Source: Voacanga thouarsii (Eukaryota > Streptophyta > Magnoliopsida > Gentianales > Apocynaceae). From it: a stretch of DNA of 64,000 bases. The DNA is taken from positions 2,170,001 to 2,234,000 of the forward strand of contig JANUWF010003366.1 in assembly GCA_026120185.1 (NCBI GenBank). Reading direction: 5' to 3'. Positions 11,380 through 22,140 of this stretch are shown here, one piece after another. The notes beneath the pieces are model-generated. The model made no database searches. It had not been told where the DNA came from and worked only from the letters and a program-made list of their open reading frames with translations. A program made the translations under genes and the position numbers. Each line of letters opens with the position of its first letter. Positions within the stretch are counted from its first letter, which is position 1.

Positions 11380-11736
11380 TTAAGTAATACAGAGATACTC
11401 AAAATCATTTTCTTCCATTGTTTCAATATAATATTCATTTCGGCGAATATCTTTTAAACTTAATAAATTTATTCGAAATTTTAAAGAAAATAACGCTTTA
11501 GGAATAACAACATTTGTTTCTTTGGGTAATACAATATTAGATGTTCTAGAGCCTTCAATCAACTTTACACTATTACCTATAGTATTAGCATTTGTTTCTT
11601 CCATCTGCAGATAAGAGAAATATTTTCTATCTTTCAATATGGTGTGTGTTGTACCACTATCAATTAGGCATATATCTTCAATACCACTTGTGTATCCGGT
11701 AAGCGAAATAATAGCCATATGGGCATAACAAAACAT
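11380..11736 (-). pseudogene. copia aspartic protease
   Basis: Shows the Asp-Ser-Gly active-site context (ICLIDSGTTHTILKD) followed by YFSYL, as in the protease of this family. A degenerate second copy of the same segment lies at 11925-12316 because of a local duplication. Confidence 0.8.
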
Positions 11737-12316
11737 TTATAAATTTAAATACTCAAACAATAAAATCTTTAAACACTAATTACTATTACAATGCCAAAAA
11801 TATAAAACATAAAAGAAATATATTAAAAGTAAACTTCTAATTCTTCTGGACACTTCCATCACCAATCATATGCTCAATTATATCCGAGAATGTGTGTGGT
11901 TGAGATCAACGATCTATTATATCAATAACGCTTTAGGAATAACAACATTTGTTCCTCCAAGTAATACAGTATTAGTTCTTCCAGAGCCTTCAATCAACTT
12001 TACACTACCACCTATAGTATTAACATTTGTTTTTCCCATCTAAAGGTAAGAGAAATATTTTCTATCTTTCAATATGGTGTGTGTTGTACCACATCAATTA
12101 GGCATATATCTTCAATGCCACTTGTGTATCCAATAAGCGGAATAATAGCCATCTGGGCATAACAAAAATATTTATAAATTTAAATACTCAAACAATAAAA
12201 AGTTTAAACACTGATTACTATTATAATGTCAAAAATATAAAGCATAAAAGAAACATATTCAAAAAGTAAACTTCTAATTCTTCTGGACACTTCCATCATC
12301 AATCAAATGCTCAATT
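11490..12316 (-). repeat. direct duplication inside the copia element (two ~390-bp copies)
   Basis: 11490-11882 and 11925-12316 are near-identical, offset 435 bp. Both start ATAACGCTTTAGGAATAACA and both run through the protease Asp-Ser-Gly codons into the gag end (TTCTTCTGGACACTTCCATC). A spacer of about 42 bp separates them. Confidence 0.88.
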
Positions 12317-13354
12317 CTTCCTTCAGGATGCTCAAAAAAATTAGCCACATCCAAATGAGTTACATCAACATCAACATCGTCAAAGTTGGTATCATCATCA
12401 TCATGAAGAGAATGTTGTAAAATAAAATTTGCTTCAGCATTTTTGCCTTTTTGCTCAATAAACGCCTGATACAAATTAACAAGGTATTTTGCAGTACGAC
12501 AGGTACAAGACTAATGACCTTTCATGCCACAACAATAACATTTATCTTCATAATTTTTAGGAACAACATCATTTCCTTTTCCTTTCTTATTAGTTTTTGG
12601 CCACTTCTAGTGGTTGTTATTATTTCTCGTAATTTTATTTTGACTTATTGTGATCATAATGAATATTTTTATCATAACCATATATATGTCCATGGCCACT
12701 GCCATATCCACAACCACGACCTCTTTCAGGGCCAAAATTCCGAGTTCTAACATCATTCACTTCTAGGAATGGAGTAAAACCTATTGGTCGAGCTTCATGA
12801 TTTTTTATTAATAACTCATTATTTTGCTTAGTTACGAGAAGACAATATATCAATTCTGCATATTTCTTGAATTCCTTTTCTCGATATTGCTGCTGCAGGA
12901 ACGCATTCGAGGCATAACAAGTAGAGAAAGTTTTTCCTAACATATCCTTATCAATAATATTTTCTCCACACAGTTTTAACTGCGAGCTAATTTTAAAAAT
13001 AACAAAACTATACTCACTAATGGATTTAAAATCTTGTAATCACAAGTGCATCCAGTCATACCATGCCTTTGGAAGGACGACCATCTTCTTGTGATCAAAC
13101 CTTTCTTTCAAATTAGTTTACAAAATTAGTGAATTTTTTACGATAAGGTATTCAACCTTTAAGTCATTATGAAGATGATGATGGAGAAAAATCATAACTT
13201 TAGCATCATTTTATGATGATGATGGATTTCCTTCTACAATAGTATCTGCCTGACCCATTGCAGCTAAATGCATTTTAACATCTAGTGTCTAAGGTAAATA
13301 GTTTTTCCCAGTAATATCAAGGGCTACAAACTCAAGTTTGGTGAGATTTGCCAT
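12274..13354 (-). pseudogene. copia gag, broken
   Basis: The gag start codon is at 13354 (MANLTKLEFVALDITGKNYL), followed almost at once by a stop where a Trp or Ser codon is expected. Further gag pieces are at 12943-12635. The zinc knuckle near 12480-12535 reads CCGMKGH, stop, SCTC, so the CCHC motif contains a stop codon. The C-terminal tail (THLDVANFFEHPEG, EHLIDDGSVQ) ends at 12274. Gag forms the virus-like particle in live elements. Confidence 0.8.
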
Positions 13355-13544
13355 GTGAATACAAAATCAAATAGAAAAAGTACCTACCTTCCTCTTTTGT
13401 TCTAGAAAACTTTAAAAAAAACCAGATTTCTTGATTACATGAATCGAGAGAGAACTTCAATGGTTTTGGCTTGGTTATCACCTTCAATAGAACAACTTCA
13501 ATAGTATCTCGTGATTATAACCTTCAGTAAAACAATTTCGATAG

Positions 13545-13565
13545 AGTCTCGTACTAATAACGTAT
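13545..13565 (-). other. primer-binding region of the minus-strand copia element
   Basis: Directly inside the 5' LTR the minus strand reads ATACGTTATTAGTACGAGAC, not the common iMet site TGGTATCAGAGC. I recall ACGTTATCAGCACGA in the same place in relatives of this family, so it is probably the family's usual primer site. The primer tRNA is not assigned. Confidence 0.5.
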
Positions 13566-13859
13566 TGTGAATTTGATTCAAAATAGAATTAGTAAATATA
13601 AAACTATAAAGTAAAGATACTAGAAGAAGAGAGAAAAGAGAGAATTACTTAGATATGATTTCATTGATTGTTCGTTTGTTTACATATGACCTCTATTTAT
13701 AGAGGTTTCGATACATCATCTGAAAGGATAAGAAATGAATTTAATAAATGCTATCTTATCTCATCCATTAATAACCTTAAAAAAACGAACAGTCACATTA
13801 TCTTCAAGATAAATGGATAGAATGAAGAAAATGAACAGTCACTTAATATTTTCATAACA
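13566..13859 (-). repeat. 5' LTR of the minus-strand copia element
   Basis: Runs TGTTATGAAAATATTAAGTG to TTCACA on the minus strand, 294 bp, with TG and CA ends. It contains a TATA-like TATAAATAGAGG region on the minus strand around 13690. Confidence 0.8.
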
Positions 13860-13940
13860 AATTTCACTAATTTTTATTTTTCAAAAAAATTATTATACAG
13901 TCACTGTATATTATATTCTATGACTTTATCTTAATCCCTG

Positions 13941-13975
13941 CTCCTTCTTATCAAAAAATAAGTGGTCTAATTACC
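13941..13975 (+). repeat. left terminal inverted repeat of the mariner-like element
   Basis: Starts CTCCTTCTTATC and ends AATAAGTGGTCTAATTACC. It matches the reverse complement of 41982-42015 at most positions, with one extra A. The CTCCCTC...AATAAGTGG form is typical of plant mariner/Stowaway ends. Confidence 0.78.
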
Positions 13976-15294
13976 AAAATTATGCATATAAAAAAATTGT
14001 AAAATTTCGCACTATAAAGAATTAAAATAATCTATTTTACCATTCTTTTAGTTTTAACAAAATCTCATCCCATTAATTACATCTCACCACTTCAAATTCT
14101 CTTGCTTACATTTCTCGTCTCTCTCTTCTCACCTCTCTCATTCGTCTCTCTCTTTTCTCTCTGTTTCACTTTCTCTCACTAGAATTTCTCCTCCAACACC
14201 TTAAAGCAGTGACTTTGGTAATAGATAATGGAAGTAAATATCTCTTATGTTAGTTCTTTATCTTCGTATTTGGGGTGGAACAAGGAAAGTGAGACCTTTC
14301 CTCTCCACACCTCCTTCGATATTAGCCCAAAGAAAAAATGAAAATTTTGCACTAATGAAATTACTTCAAATTTCATTAAATGATAGATTTCCCACCAAAT
14401 ATTTTCTCTACTAAATAATTTGTCTTCATTCCAAATGACAACTACCATCCGGTTCTATTGCAAGATGTTAATTGAAATCGATCTCAATATTGCTTGAACC
14501 AAATATGAAATTGCAAATGGAGATGAAGAATACAACCATGAAAATGCTTCTCATTAGCAAATTAATTTAAATATGAGTTTCGATTCTCCAACAACTAAAA
14601 GGATTTCACATAACAATTTGGATTTAAACTTGAACCTTGAGCCTTGAAATTGGTTAGTTTTCTTTTGATTATGGGCTTTTCCTTTTTTATTTCTATTCTT
14701 TTTTATTATTCTAATTGTATACATTTTTGGTTTATGGTTATCTGTGGCTAAAAAAAATTAGCCTTCTTTTCATGTGATTTGCAATTTCAATTTGAGATGC
14801 CGATTACAATGGCTTTAGTTGTTAGAAAAATTGCAAATTTAATTTACTTTATCAAAGTATATGATATTTATAATATTTACTTTCTCTTAGTAAATATTCT
14901 AAACTGTCGTGAAATATTGTATAGACCAGTGTATTTATTATTGTAAGACCAAAAACTTTTTTAACTTTTGAAAAGTACTTATACTGAGTTTAAATCTGTG
15001 CAATTGTTATATTTTGTTAATGGTGCTCTAACCCTACTCAACGGATTCTGTTATATGAAAAACCTTCCCTTGAATTTTACATTATTTGCCACCAATAGTC
15101 GGAGTATTCAGTATTTATACATTTACAAAGATAAATACTTATACAACTCCAAAAAGAATGGTGTTTCATCAATGACCCCATCCATGTGAAAACAGTGGTT
15201 AAGATGCCAGTGGTGCTAGATAGTTCAACTTTCTATTACTTTAAGTCTTGAAAAGTATGTATGTAGCTTTGCTTTTGTGGTGAGGCTTGACCCC
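13976..15294 (+). other. 5' noncoding part of the mariner-like element
   Basis: AT-rich, with a pyrimidine-rich TCTC stretch at 14100-14180 that resembles a 5' UTR. No gene is recognised. The junction with the truncated copia A element is somewhere between about 15220 and 15300. Confidence 0.5.
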
Positions 15295-15320
15295 GCCCGC
15301 TGACCGGCTAGCGGGACCTC

Positions 15321-15384
15321 CGCCAGGGGCGTTGCCCCTTGGATTGCCCCTTGAACCCGCCAGGGGCGTTGCCCCTTGGAACCC
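15321..15384 (+). repeat. GC-rich hairpin repeats in the copia A leader
   Basis: Two copies of CAGGGGCGTTGCCCCTTGGA lie about 35 bp apart. Each can fold as a GGGGC-GTT-GCCCC stem-loop. The leader of copia B has three variant copies at 60721-60790. Confidence 0.75.
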
Positions 15385-16256
15385 CAACTAACTGTTCGTT
15401 GTGTGTTATTCGTCAGTGTTTTTGATTGTAGTTGTGGATTATTTTGAATAGTGCATAGCATGGCCCGTTTTATCCCAATGTGATTGGCTGGTTACATTAT
15501 GGTTGTTTTAAGTTGTAATTTTTAAATACGGCCTGCGTGTCGTTTTTCATTATTGTAAAATTGTACTGCTTTCCTAGAATAGGAATTATTTTAATTTTAC
15601 TATCCAATGTAAAAGAAGATGGCAGCCGACATTTACAACTAAGGAGGAGTATGCTCAAGGCATTAGAGAATGCTTAAGGAGTTCATATACCTAGATTGAC
15701 CACCTTGATCTTCACTTTGCTCGTGATGATCAACATAGGTTATGGGCCATGCTATGTCACTTTTATTTATGTCTTGCATGCATATTTGATATGTTTATTT
15801 TCTGCTTACTACAATCAAATTTAAAAAAAAAAAAAAAGAAAAAAAATTCAAGTGTTAAATGCCTTCCAAAATCAAACACTTGTTATTACTTGGATCATCA
15901 TATGGTCATTCCTACCAAAGTAGGATGCTTTTGATTATCTGAGTGAGATAAGATGGAAAATAGTTTTCCATATGTTTGATATGGTTTGACTTAACTGGGC
16001 TATCAAAATGGTTTTGGGCTTAGGGCATTTTATGAGATATTTTTAGCCTGGACATTTGATGTCTATCTCATTTAAAATTAGAGTTTTATTTAATTATAAG
16101 ATTAAAGCCAAAGCTTACTTTTGATTAAAATAAAATATTTTTCCCCACTACGAAACATCAAAATGTTGAAGTTTCAAAAAGGTTAAATGCTTTTAGTGGG
16201 ATTTTTTCATTAGAGTCTCAAAAATTAATTACTTTGCATATTTTTGTATGTAGATA
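15385..16256 (+). other. untranslated leader of copia A
   Basis: Noncoding, nearly identical to 60791-61665 of copia B. It contains an A-rich run near 15822-15846 and no reading frame of note. Confidence 0.7.
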
Positions 16257-17113
16257 ATGGCAACAAACAGTTGGAAAATTCATTGCGATCTGTGCTTGAG
16301 AAAGACAAGCTTAGTGGGACTAACTTTCTTGATTGGGCACGAAACTTAAGAATTATTCTTAAGCAAGAAAAAAGGCTCTATATTCTTGAAAATCCTATTC
16401 CCCCTGCTCCAGCAAATAATGCCTCAAAAGCTGAAAAAGATGCTTATAGTAAGCACAAAGATGACTCCAACGATGTTACTTGCCTCATGCTAGCAACCAT
16501 GAACTCTGAACTTCAAAAACAGTTTGAAGAAGTAGAGGCATATGACATGATTGTGCATCTCAAGGAAATGTTCCAAGAGCAAGCACGACAAGAGAGATTT
16601 GAAACTCACAAGGCGTTAAATGCATGTAAGATGGTTTTTGGCACCTCGGTAAGTGCTCATGTCCTTAAAATGAAGGGCTATCTAGATCATCTTGATAAGC
16701 TTGGTGCTCCTGTTAATCATGACATGGCCACGGATTTGATCTTAGGCTCTTTACCTGCTGAGTATGACCAGTTTGTCATGAATTTTAACATGCATAATAT
16801 GGAGAAATCCATTATTGAATTTCATGGGATGCTAAAACAAGCTGAACTGAACATTAAGAAGAATACTCCTAGTGTTCTAATGGTTCAAAAAGGGAAAGGC
16901 AAAAAGAACAACTAAAAGGGCAAGGTCATGGCTAGTAAGGGTAAGGACAAGGCAAAGTCCAAGTTCAAGCCCAAACCTAAGGCCAAGACACCAAAGGAGA
17001 GAGCTTGCCACCATTGTGGAGAACAAGGACATTGGTTAAGAAATTGCAAGCTCTATTTGGAAGCAAAGAAAAAGAAGGACAGTGAGACCGCAGCCTGGTA
17101 TTTATGTTATTGA
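16257..17113 (+). pseudogene. copia A gag
   Basis: Gag with a UBN2-type capsid region (KLSGTNFLDWARNL, EAYDMIVHLKEMFQ, HNMEKSI), a Lys-rich basic stretch and a CCHC zinc knuckle CHHCGEQGHWLRNC near 17009-17050. The natural ATG is at 16257. One base is missing near 16275 relative to copia B, putting the start out of frame. A CAA codon has become TAA at 16913-16915, cutting the protein before the zinc knuckle. The frame ends in TGA at about 17113 in both copies. Gag packages the element RNA in a live element. Confidence 0.88.
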
Positions 17114-18240
17114 AATTAATTTATCTACTTCGATTCATGGGTATTGGATACCGGTTGTGGATCTCACATTTGTGTAAATGTGCAAGGTTTAAAAATGAGT
17201 AGAGCCTTGGCAAAAGGCGAGGTGGACCTACGAGTTGCGAATGGAGCAAAAGTTGCTGCAGTAGCTGTTGGAACTTTTGAATTAATTTTGCCCAGTGGGC
17301 TTGTTTTAGAACTGAACAATTGTTTTTATGTTCCTGCTATGAGTAGGAATATTATTTCAGTTTCTTGTTTGGATTTAGAAGGTTTTGAATTTGTTATTAG
17401 GAATAACATTTGCTCCATTAATAAAAACGGCATTTTTTATGGAGATGCTTCATTATCGAATGGGCTTTATATTCTAAATCTTCGTGTATCTTCAGACATG
17501 TCTATCTATAATATAAATACTAAGAGATTGAAATCCAATGATTTAAATCAGACTTACTTCTGGCATTGTCGTTTGGGCCATATAAATGAGAAACGCATAA
17601 CAAAGCTTCATAATGATGGGCTTCTAAAATCGTTTGATTTAGAATCTTGCAAAACATGTGATTCTTGTTTATTAGGCAAAATGACTAAAGCGCCTTTCAA
17701 GAGACAAAATGAAAGGGCAACTGATTTATTGGGCCTAATACATACTGATGTATGTGGACCAATGAATTCACTTGCTAGAGGAGGATTTCAGTACTTCATT
17801 ACATTTACAGATGATTTCAGCAGATATGGCTACCTGTATCTGATGAAACACAAATTTGAACCGTTCCAGAAATTTAAAGAATTTCAAAATGAAGTACAAA
17901 ATTAACTTGGCAAAAGTATCAAAACACTTCGATCGGATCGAGGTGGTGAATACTTAAGTCATGAGTTTGACGAGCATCTTAAAAATTGTGGAATTATTTC
18001 CCAATTAACTCCACCAGGAACACCTCAATGGAATGGTGTATCTGAACGGAGAAATCGGATTTTATTAGATATGGTTCGATCAATGATGAGTCAAACTGAT
18101 CTTCCAATCTCCTTTTGGGGTTATGCCCTGGAGACTGCTGCATTCATACTAAATCGAGTTCCATCTAAATCGGTTCAGAAAACGCCATATGAGATATGGA
18201 CTGGGAGACAACCTAGTTATTATTTCTGAAGATTTGGGGT
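17114..18240 (+). pseudogene. copia A protease and integrase
   Basis: Protease active-site context WVLDTGCGSHIC near 17140, then the zinc-binding pre-integrase region (HCRLGHINEKR, CKTCDSCLLGK). The integrase core has HTDVCGPM (first Asp), SDRGGEY (second Asp) and NGVSERRNR (Glu). A CAA to TAA change at 17903-17905 stops the frame in the middle of the core; copia B has CAA there. Near 18228 the frame is lost again, just before the KIWGCEVYVK block. Confidence 0.88.
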
Positions 18241-18651
18241 TGTGAAGTTTATGTAAAGCGTTTATTATCTGATAAACTTGCACCTAAATCAGATAAATGC
18301 ATATTTGTGGGGTATCTTAAAGAAACTAAAGGTTATCAATTTTATCTCCCAAAAGAAAATAGAGTAATTGTTGCTCGAAATGGATTCTTTCTTGAAAAGG
18401 AATTTATTTCCAAAAGAATCAGTGGGAGTAAAATACATCTTGATGAGATTCAAGGACCACAATTAGTGCCTGAACCTTATCAAGATGAGATTCAAGAGCC
18501 ACAATTAGTGCATGAACCAAATAATCAATCTCGATTAGATGGCTCACAAGTCTAAGATGAGCCTACATTTATAGAACAAGGACCTCGAAGATCTGATAGG
18601 ATTTGTCAACAACCTGAGAGATATGAATTTCTCATCACTAACGATCATAAT
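18241..18651 (+). pseudogene. copia A linker between integrase and RT
   Basis: Reads KCIFVGYLKETKGYQFYLP and VIVARNGFFLEKEF, then an acidic linker with an imperfect repeat (DEIQGPQLVPEP / DEIQEPQLVHEP). The frame is stopped at 18553-18555, where copia B has CAA and copia A has TAA. Confidence 0.8.
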
Positions 18652-19720
18652 GTGGAGCTTATGGTTAATGATGAGCCCACTTCCTATCAAGAAGCCATTA
18701 AGAGTTCTGACTCTGGAAAATGGTTAGAGGTTATGAAGTCTGAGATGCAATCCATGTATGATAACCAAGTTTGGACTTTGGTTAACCCACCTAAAGGTTC
18801 AAAAACCATTGGGTGTAAGTGGGTTTTCAAAAAGAAAACAGACATGGAGGGAAATGTGCATACTTACAAAGCACGACTGGTAGCAAAAGGTTATAGACAA
18901 ACTCATGGTATAGACTATGATGAAACCTTTTCACCAGTTGTAATGCTTAAATCTATCAGAAATTCTTCTTGCCATAGCAGCATATTATGACTATGAAATT
19001 TGGCAAATGGATGTCAAAACCGCGTTTCTTAATAGAAACTTACTCGAAGATGTGTACATGACACAACCTGAGGGTTTTGATGATCCTTTGAATTCTAATA
19101 AAGTGTGCAAGCTTCAAAGATCCATTTATGGATTGAAGCAAGCATCTCGAAGTTGGAATCTTCGTTTTGATGAAGAAATTAAAGAATTTAACTTTATCAA
19201 AAATGAAGATGAGCCTTGTGTCTATAAGAAAACAAGTGGGAATGCAATAGTCTTTTTGGTACTTTATGTTGATGATATCTTACTCATTGGAAACGACATC
19301 CCAACTCTACAAAGTGTAAATACATGGTTGGGAAATTGTTTCTCAATGAAAGACTTAGGTGAAGTTGCCTATATTCTAGGTATAAGGATCTATAGAGATA
19401 GATCTAGAAAGCTAATTGGACTAAGTCAAAGTACATACGTTGATAAGGTACTGAAAAGGTTCAGTATGCAAGACTCTAAGAGAGGATTCTTGCCAATATC
19501 GCATGGCATTAAGCTCAGCAAAACTCAAAGTCCTTCTACGAAGGATGAAGAAGAGCGCATGAACAAGATATCATACGCTTCCGCTATAGGGTCTATCATG
19601 TATGCCATGTTATGTACTCGACCCGATGTATTATATGTATTGAGCATGACGAGCAAGTTCCAGTCAAATCCTGGAGAGGCACACTCGGATCATCGCCAAG
19701 AACATACTCGAAGTACTTAA
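18652..19720 (+). pseudogene. copia A reverse transcriptase
   Basis: Contains WTLVNPPKGSKTIGCKWVFK, ARLVAKGYRQTHGIDYDETF, QMDVKTAFLN, QPEGF, IYGLKQASRSWNLRF and the catalytic LYVDDILLIGND, all diagnostic of Ty1/copia RT. The frame shifts once near 18955-19005, and again near 19680 in front of the RNase H part. Confidence 0.92.
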
Positions 19721-20258
19721 GAAGAACTAAAGATATGTTCTTAGTTTATGGAGGACAAGAAGGCGAGCTAGTTGTAAATGGTTACACCGATGCTAGTTTT
19801 CAATCCGACATAGATGATTATAGATCGCAATCGGGTTTTCTATTTTGTTTGAATGGAGGTGTCGTAAGTCGGAAAAGTTCAAAGCAAGACACCGTGGCCG
19901 ATTCTACTACGAAGTCGAGTATGTAGTCGCCTCAACTGCAGCTAAAGAAGCAGCTTGGATTAAAAAGTTCATTACGTAACTAGATGTAGTTCCTAGTATT
20001 GTGAACCCAGTGGATCTCTATTGTGACAACAATGGAGCTATTGCACAAGCTAAGGAACCAAGATCACATCAGCGATCCAAACATATACTTAGACGTTTTC
20101 ATCTCATTCGAGAAATTGTTGATAGAGGAGATGCCAATGTATGCAAGGTACCAACTGATGACAATGTTGCAGATCCACTGACAAAGCCTCTCCCATCGTC
20201 TAAACATGATAGTCATATCAGATCAATGAGATTACGGCTTATGCCAAATTGGTCTTAG
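19721..20258 (+). pseudogene. copia A RNase H and C-terminus
   Basis: Carries GYTDASFQSD, the SRKSSKQDTVADSTTKS block, LYCDNNGAIAQAKEPRSHQR and the DNVADPLTKPL end of copia polyproteins. A one-base change near 19910 and a TAA at about 19979 break the frame. The natural stop is at 20256-20258. Confidence 0.9.
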
Positions 20259-20260
20259 TG

Positions 20261-20271
20261 CAAGTGGGAGA
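20261..20271 (+). other. polypurine tract of copia A
   Basis: CAAGTGGGAGA directly upstream of the 3' LTR start, the plus-strand primer position. Confidence 0.75.
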
Positions 20272-20272
20272 C

Positions 20273-21800
20273 TGTTGGGGATATGCCCTAGAGTCAATTT
20301 GTACTTATACTATTGTCATTATATTTTATATAATAATATGAGGCTTTCCTTTCCATGAATAGTGAGTTTTATTTTGTTGGTCATCAAGTACGTGACTTGA
20401 TAGTAAAACCCTACAATGAATACAATGACTATTCTCAAACTGTCCCTGATCGATTATTATTATTGGAATAATAATAAATTAAGATTAGTATATTTGTGAC
20501 TTGATGGCTATGTTTTACTGGCCATGGATATTTGTGATATCAAGTCAAGACATAAATAAATGTTAGAGAACATTATATTGGACATGACCCATTGTGAGAG
20601 TACTTTATGGAATATGTCATAAGTACTTTCTATCCATAATAATATTGAAAGTCCTTCGACCTAAATTCATCATAGTTTCTTACTTAATAAATTCTATATT
20701 TTGACATTGTCTAAAGTTGTCTTTAACCAGATAATAAATTAAACTACTGTTGGATATAGAATAAATCAAGGAGAGGAATATGATTGATTGAGAAGGAATT
20801 TGTCCCTCTCAGTTATGGGAGAGATATCCATGGGCCCCTTGATAAGTTAGACTGTTAAAAATACATGGCCGTGTTTAAATATATCAATCTAAGATATTTA
20901 TATCATTTGTTTGAATAGTCTACTATGAAATCAAGAAATAATTGATTAAGCTTAATAAGGATGACATGCTCTGTGCCTTATGCTTAATCTGGATATCGTG
21001 TGACAAAAGGACTAAATATAAAATTATGGTTTGGTTAAAAGAGATCACTGATCTTCATTTAACCTGGATAGTTATAATGTTTTGCTAGAAATCGCTTATA
21101 ACTTGTGGGCCATTTAAATATGATTTAGGCACACAGCCAGTGTTAAATGAACCTATAGGGTCACACAATAAGCGAATTTGTTAGGTTATTTTTCTGGTGA
21201 CTAGGTTCGATGAATCTGGAAATATGTCTATGTTAATCGTACTTAGAAAATTTACCAGATACAATGAATCTGGAAATATGTCCACATTCGATGTATCTGG
21301 ATGATGTCTAGATTATAAGAATCTGAATCGGTAAATTAATTAGTTAAATTACCGAGATAATGGCAGAATCTTATCATATCAGTTTTAATTTAATTTGAAT
21401 TTAAATTAGAATATGATAAGATATTATTAGGGTTGGACTCTAAGAGGTTCGGGGGTTTTTAAGAAAACCCTAGCCGTCTTTTCAATAGTCCAATTTTTCG
21501 ATTGAGAACATTCGTGCCATTCTCTACCAGAAAAGAAAAAAAAACCTCTCAAACCCTAGGCGCTAGCACTCCCCGGGTATCGAGTGAGTTCGCGGTGTGT
21601 ATCCGATAGAGGACGTTCGCATACTGCAGCGTCTGGTGATTGTTCGGGTTGAACATACAACAGCGCAACCAGAATCGAAGGATTTCGATTACAGCAACCA
21701 GAGGTAATTCTTAAACCTTAGATCTTCTTAATCGTTTACTTGGTTCCTCGGGAGGGATTCGTGGATGTTTTCCGCATTTAGGAGTCCACGAATTCTAACA
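20273..21800 (+). repeat. 3' LTR of copia A
   Basis: Starts TGTTGGGGATATGCCCTAGA and ends GAATTCTAACA, 1528 bp. It is the homologue of the 1448-bp LTR at 58802-60249. It contains an extra segment near 21226-21300 with repeated GAATCTGGAAATATGTC that copia B lacks. Confidence 0.9.
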
Positions 21801-22140
21801 TTTACTTGTATAGGGATAGGCATTGAGAACCATGGTTTTATTCGTTTATTTTTCATTACATTCAGCAGTAAAAAGGGGACACTATATAGTGCAATTGAAA
21901 ATGGTGTATTTTTTTTATTTCTCTGCTACTACTGTCAAGACTCCTACTTGACCAACAAGAACTCTAAGCTATATTTGTTTTTGACAGCTTCATCATTAGA
22001 TCAATAAACGAACTCCTATTTTAAATTTTTTTTAATGTATATGAATGCGTAAACAAGTATTTTTTATTTTTGTTTTACATACTAATTCATAATATCTTTG
22101 TCAAACAAAGGAACTTACCAATGATAATGATTACGACATT
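21801..22140 (+). other. mariner noncoding segment before the transposase
   Basis: AT-rich sequence between the copia A LTR and the first clear transposase codons. No gene of its own is seen; it may hold the transposase start or an intron. Confidence 0.5.

Larger units (their letters stand above)
9149..13859 (-). mobile_element. defective minus-strand Ty1/copia element
   Basis: Two related LTRs (about 9149-9343 and 13566-13859) bracket gag, protease, integrase and a stub of reverse transcriptase, all reading on the minus strand in copia order. The family is the one whose gag starts MANLTKLEFVALDI and whose LTR starts TGTTATGAAAATATT. The copy is dead: there are stops in gag and in the zinc knuckle, many frameshifts, an internal tandem duplication, and a deletion removing most of RT and all of RNase H. 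No clear target duplication was found. Confidence 0.88.
15295..21800 (+). mobile_element. Ty1/copia element (copia A), 5'-truncated
   Basis: Plus-strand copia element with leader, gag, protease, integrase, RT, RNase H, polypurine tract and a 1.5-kb 3' LTR, but no 5' LTR or primer site. The sequence begins inside the GC-rich leader that in the second copy (copia B) lies about 470 bp beyond the LTR. At least three in-frame stops and several frameshifts make it dead. It lies in the 5' part of the mariner-like element. Confidence 0.9.

Noticed and set aside
9144..13864. Target duplication for the minus-strand copia element
   Set aside because: Flanks are TTTAT and AATTT; no 5-bp match, so no duplication is claimed.
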